6,836 nt of DNA from an uncultured Methylococcaceae bacterium (lineage in GTDB: Bacteria; Pseudomonadota; Gammaproteobacteria; Methylococcales; Methylomonadaceae), in NCBI GenBank assembly GCA_903873045.1, contig CAIQND010000089.1:1-6836 (forward strand), in the 5' to 3' direction. The translations under genes and the position numbers were made by a program. The notes beneath the pieces were generated by a model, which saw nothing but the letters and a program-made list of their open reading frames with translations, made no database searches and was not told where the DNA came from. Below, in pieces: positions 5,371 through 6,836 of this stretch (positions are counted from its first letter, which is position 1; each line of letters begins with the position of its first letter).

Positions 5371-6084
5371 TTATCCGTTTTCTAAATCGTCATCATCTTC
5401 AAACCCGGCATCATCAATCTCAACGCCGTCGTCAAAGTCGACATCCTCTTCAAACTCGGCCTCATCTTCACTATCCACACCTTCTTCAAAGTCAGCTTCA
5501 TCGCCAAAATCGGGTTCGCCTTCAACCTTGAATACATTTTTAAGGTATCGATATAACAAGCGTGAAGATTTAGGCGGCGTACCGGCTTCGGTTTCTTTTT
5601 TAACATTACGCAAAAGCTGTCTTAACTGCTGCCGATCTGCATCAGGCTGCTCGTTGAGAAATTCTGTCAGGGCATTATTACCGCCGGCAATCAGCCGGTC
5701 CCTCCAGCGCTCAACAATATGATGCTCTCTTACCGCATGAGCGCTTTTATTTTTCATACGTGACAGTTTTTCTAAAACGGGCTCCAAGTCGATTTTATTC
5801 AGTTGCCCGGTAATAAATTTCAGGAGCCGCTTTCTTGCCCCTTTATGCGGCATTCCAGAAACTTCAATGACCGCTTTATGGATATTATCAGGAAGGTCAA
5901 GGTATTTTACCTGTGTCGCCGACAATTCAGACAGCTCTTCGCTTAAGTCAAAAAGTACGGCCATCTCTTTTTTTATTTGGGTTTTATTCGGCCTAACCGC
6001 GTAATAAACCAATTCACCCTTATCATTGTACTCATATTCGTATTCCTGCTCTTGATCTTGATCTTGCTCTTGTTCTCTACTCAT
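5371..6084 (-). CDS. darP: Ribosome-associated 50S maturation factor DarP (YjgA, DUF615) with long acidic tail
   Basis: DarP/YjgA proteins bind late 50S precursors and promote maturation of the peptidyl-transferase region; a cytoplasmic role is inferred from the family. The DUF615 core covers about residues 31-186. It includes KTQIKKEMAVLFDLSEEL (34-51), GARKRLLKFITGQL (82-95), the WRDRLIAGG block (127-135) and the highly conserved PDADRQQLRQLLRNVKKE (147-164) followed by PPKSSRLLYRYL (170-181). The protein has 237 residues against 183 in E. coli. The excess is mainly a C-terminal tail (188-237) in which 28 of 50 residues are Asp or Glu and none is Lys or Arg, built partly of tandem hexapeptides. 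The N-terminus is also repetitive: five (E/D)Q pairs, then three EY pairs (4-19). The ATG at 6084 is the only in-frame upstream start, because a stop lies three codons before it (6091-6093). No clear Shine-Dalgarno sequence is visible. It follows the glycosylase gene by 202 bp on the same strand. Confidence 0.95.
   Translation of the reverse strand: MSREQEQDQDQEQEYEYEYNDKGELVYYAVRPNKTQIKKEMAVLFDLSEELSELSATQVKYLDLPDNIHKAVIEVSGMPHKGARKRLLKFITGQLNKIDLEPVLEKLSRMKNKSAHAVREHHIVERWRDRLIAGGNNALTEFLNEQPDADRQQLRQLLRNVKKETEAGTPPKSSRLLYRYLKNVFKVEGEPDFGDEADFEEGVDSEDEAEFEEDVDFDDGVEIDDAGFEDDDDLENG
5416..5505 (-). repeat. Five 18-bp tandem repeats encoding acidic hexapeptides in darP
   Basis: DarP residues 194-223 form five consecutive hexapeptides: GDEADF, EEGVDS, EDEAEF, EEDVDF and DDGVEI. 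A sixth unit shortened by one residue (DDAGF) follows. On the + strand, TCAA/CCAA-like unit starts recur every 18 bp at 5414, 5432, 5450, 5468, 5486 and 5504, with one 15-bp step at the DDAGF end. Units are diverged but stay in frame, so copy number could change without breaking the reading frame. Confidence 0.75.
6046..6075 (-). repeat. Hexanucleotide repeat encoding (E/D)Q pairs at the DarP N-terminus
   Basis: On the + strand hexamers of the form (A/C)TCTTG recur in tandem around 6049-6072 (CTCTTG, ATCTTG, ATCTTG, CTCTTG) with more diverged neighbours on both sides. They encode the five Glu/Asp-Gln pairs of residues 4-13; the following 18 bases encode three Glu-Tyr pairs. Such a short in-frame repeat is prone to replication slippage. 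Confidence 0.7.
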
Positions 6085-6286
6085 TTTATATCAAACCACC
6101 ACACAAAAAATAACACCACAAAACCCGACGACCACTTTAATCTCAGCCCATCCGATTTTGCATTTCAGCTTTTTTTATTGCTGCATTAACGCCAGACCGC
6201 ATCTGGAGTATCAACAATACTTGGTACCCAGCAACTTTTCCCTGTTAAAAATAGCTCCCTTATTGTCACTCAGCAACAAAACTGAT
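6085..6286. other. Intergenic stretch between the glycosylase gene and darP
   Basis: These 202 bp separate two - strand genes. Two adjacent small inverted repeats are visible: CCAGA/TCTGG (6192-6206) and AGTAT/ATACT (6207-6221). Each has a 5-bp stem and a 5-nt loop. Neither is followed by a T tract in the - strand direction, so neither is called a terminator. The darP promoter is presumably here, but no convincing -35/-10 pair was found. No tRNA or small gene is seen. Confidence 0.4.
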
Positions 6287-6811
6287 TCATTTTACCACAG
6301 GCTCTTTAATCACTTTCCATGCTTCTAGCTTTTGCTCAAATTTTAATGCCGCATAAGCTGGACTTGTTGACGGCAGACACCGATATTCAAGGTAAGAGAA
6401 ACGCTGATTTAAAGCGGGAAAAATCCGCTTTCGGTAAAGTTTTTCAGCCATTTTGCCATTAAAAAAGATGCTCTTAATAAGACTATATTCAGTAAAAAAA
6501 CCGGCAAAGTCATTGGTTACCAAGGTTGATTGCTTTATATTGGCATCCAAACTTCCCAAGCGACTACAACTTTGCAATACATCCCAGACCGCCACTCCAT
6601 TTTCCATCAGCATCTCTTTACGACGCTGATAGCCAAGCTCAGGATTAAATCCGTACAACGCGCTCATAATCGGCCAAAAAGCATTGCGGGAATGTCCATA
6701 ATACTGTTGCCTGAGCAATGAAGCCTCACTGGGCATGGTTCCCAATATCAGAACAGTGGCATTACCCGAAACAATGGGCGCAAACCCCTCTATATCCGAC
6801 CTGTTTATCAT
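6287..6811 (-). CDS. DNA-deoxyinosine (hypoxanthine) glycosylase, uracil-DNA glycosylase superfamily family 6
   Basis: Proteins of this family remove hypoxanthine, the product of adenine deamination, from DNA, starting base excision repair. The 174-residue length suits the single-domain fold. Motif 1 with its surroundings is clear: VLILGTMPSEASL (20-32) leads into QYYGHSRNAFWPI (36-48), where Asn43 lies at the position expected for the catalytic asparagine of family 6 enzymes. GVAVWDVLQSC (72-82) and GSLDANI (86-92) follow. The motif 2 loop is LPSTSPA (146-152), which inserts into the DNA minor groove in this superfamily. The start at 6811 places the conserved GFAP segment at residues 9-12, as expected; the 25 bases upstream in the window show no strong ribosome binding site. 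The gene lies on the same strand as darP but 202 bp away, so it is not clearly the same operon. A related mismatch-specific (Mug-type) glycosylase is less likely given the GTMPS and YYGHSRNAFW signature. Confidence 0.88.
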   Translation of the reverse strand: MINRSDIEGFAPIVSGNATVLILGTMPSEASLLRQQYYGHSRNAFWPIMSALYGFNPELGYQRRKEMLMENGVAVWDVLQSCSRLGSLDANIKQSTLVTNDFAGFFTEYSLIKSIFFNGKMAEKLYRKRIFPALNQRFSYLEYRCLPSTSPAYAALKFEQKLEAWKVIKEPVVK

Positions 6812-6836
6812 TCTATTTAATCTTGCTTGCCGTTAA

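Noticed and set aside
5100..5531. Open frame of 143 codons on the + strand
   Set aside because: It runs through the intergenic repeats and then antisense to the acidic tail of darP. The product is a low-complexity His/Arg/Gln-rich string with no ribosome binding site or family resemblance.
5342..5722. Open frame of 126 codons on the + strand, Ser-rich
   Set aside because: Antisense to darP, whose DUF615 core is unmistakable. The Ser-rich repeat is the mirror of the Asp/Glu codons.
5977..6189. Hydrophobic 70-codon frame on the + strand, looking like a small membrane protein
   Set aside because: Its hydrophobic run is the antisense of the (E/D)Q repeat at the DarP N-terminus (Leu/Ile codons), so the composition is an artefact.

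Overview
The window looks like a stretch of gammaproteobacterial chromosome of moderate GC content. The order lysA-dapF-DUF484-xerC is the arrangement known from Pseudomonas-like gammaproteobacteria, and the presence of DarP (YjgA), DUF2333 and DUF4389 proteins points the same way. Methylococcales or another environmental gammaproteobacterium would fit, but that is inference and no taxonomic marker gene is present.

Layout. Positions 1-3512 (+ strand) hold a compact operon: the 3' two thirds of lysA (last step of lysine synthesis), dapF (meso-diaminopimelate synthesis), a DUF484 gene overlapping dapF by 4 nt, and xerC overlapping the DUF484 gene by 11 nt. It combines the two terminal diaminopimelate/lysine steps with the tyrosine recombinase that resolves chromosome dimers. 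After 111 bp there is a second + strand pair, a DUF2333 protein with one N-terminal membrane anchor (3624-4646) and a small DUF4389 membrane protein (4655-4960), 8 bp apart and probably co-transcribed.

From the right, two genes run on the - strand: a family 6 uracil-DNA-glycosylase superfamily protein (hypoxanthine/deoxyinosine DNA glycosylase type, 6287-6811), then darP (5371-6084), a ribosome-associated 50S assembly factor. This darP carries an unusual, tandemly repetitive acidic C-terminal tail and a repetitive N-terminus.

The convergent gap between the DUF4389 gene and darP (4961-5370, 410 bp) has no credible gene but is packed with repeats. Two copies of one hairpin repeat lie directly after the two converging stop codons. 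The copy next to the DUF4389 gene is interrupted by a 113-bp element with 26-bp imperfect terminal inverted repeats and a perfect 8-bp flanking duplication, which has the structure of a MITE (non-autonomous transposon). Between the two hairpin copies lie a GC-rich multi-hairpin block and a separate palindromic repeat with CGCTGAGCGG / CCGCTCAGCG arms. This repeat island and the DarP tail are the least ordinary parts of the window. I found no evidence of a new multi-gene system such as defence, CRISPR or phage.
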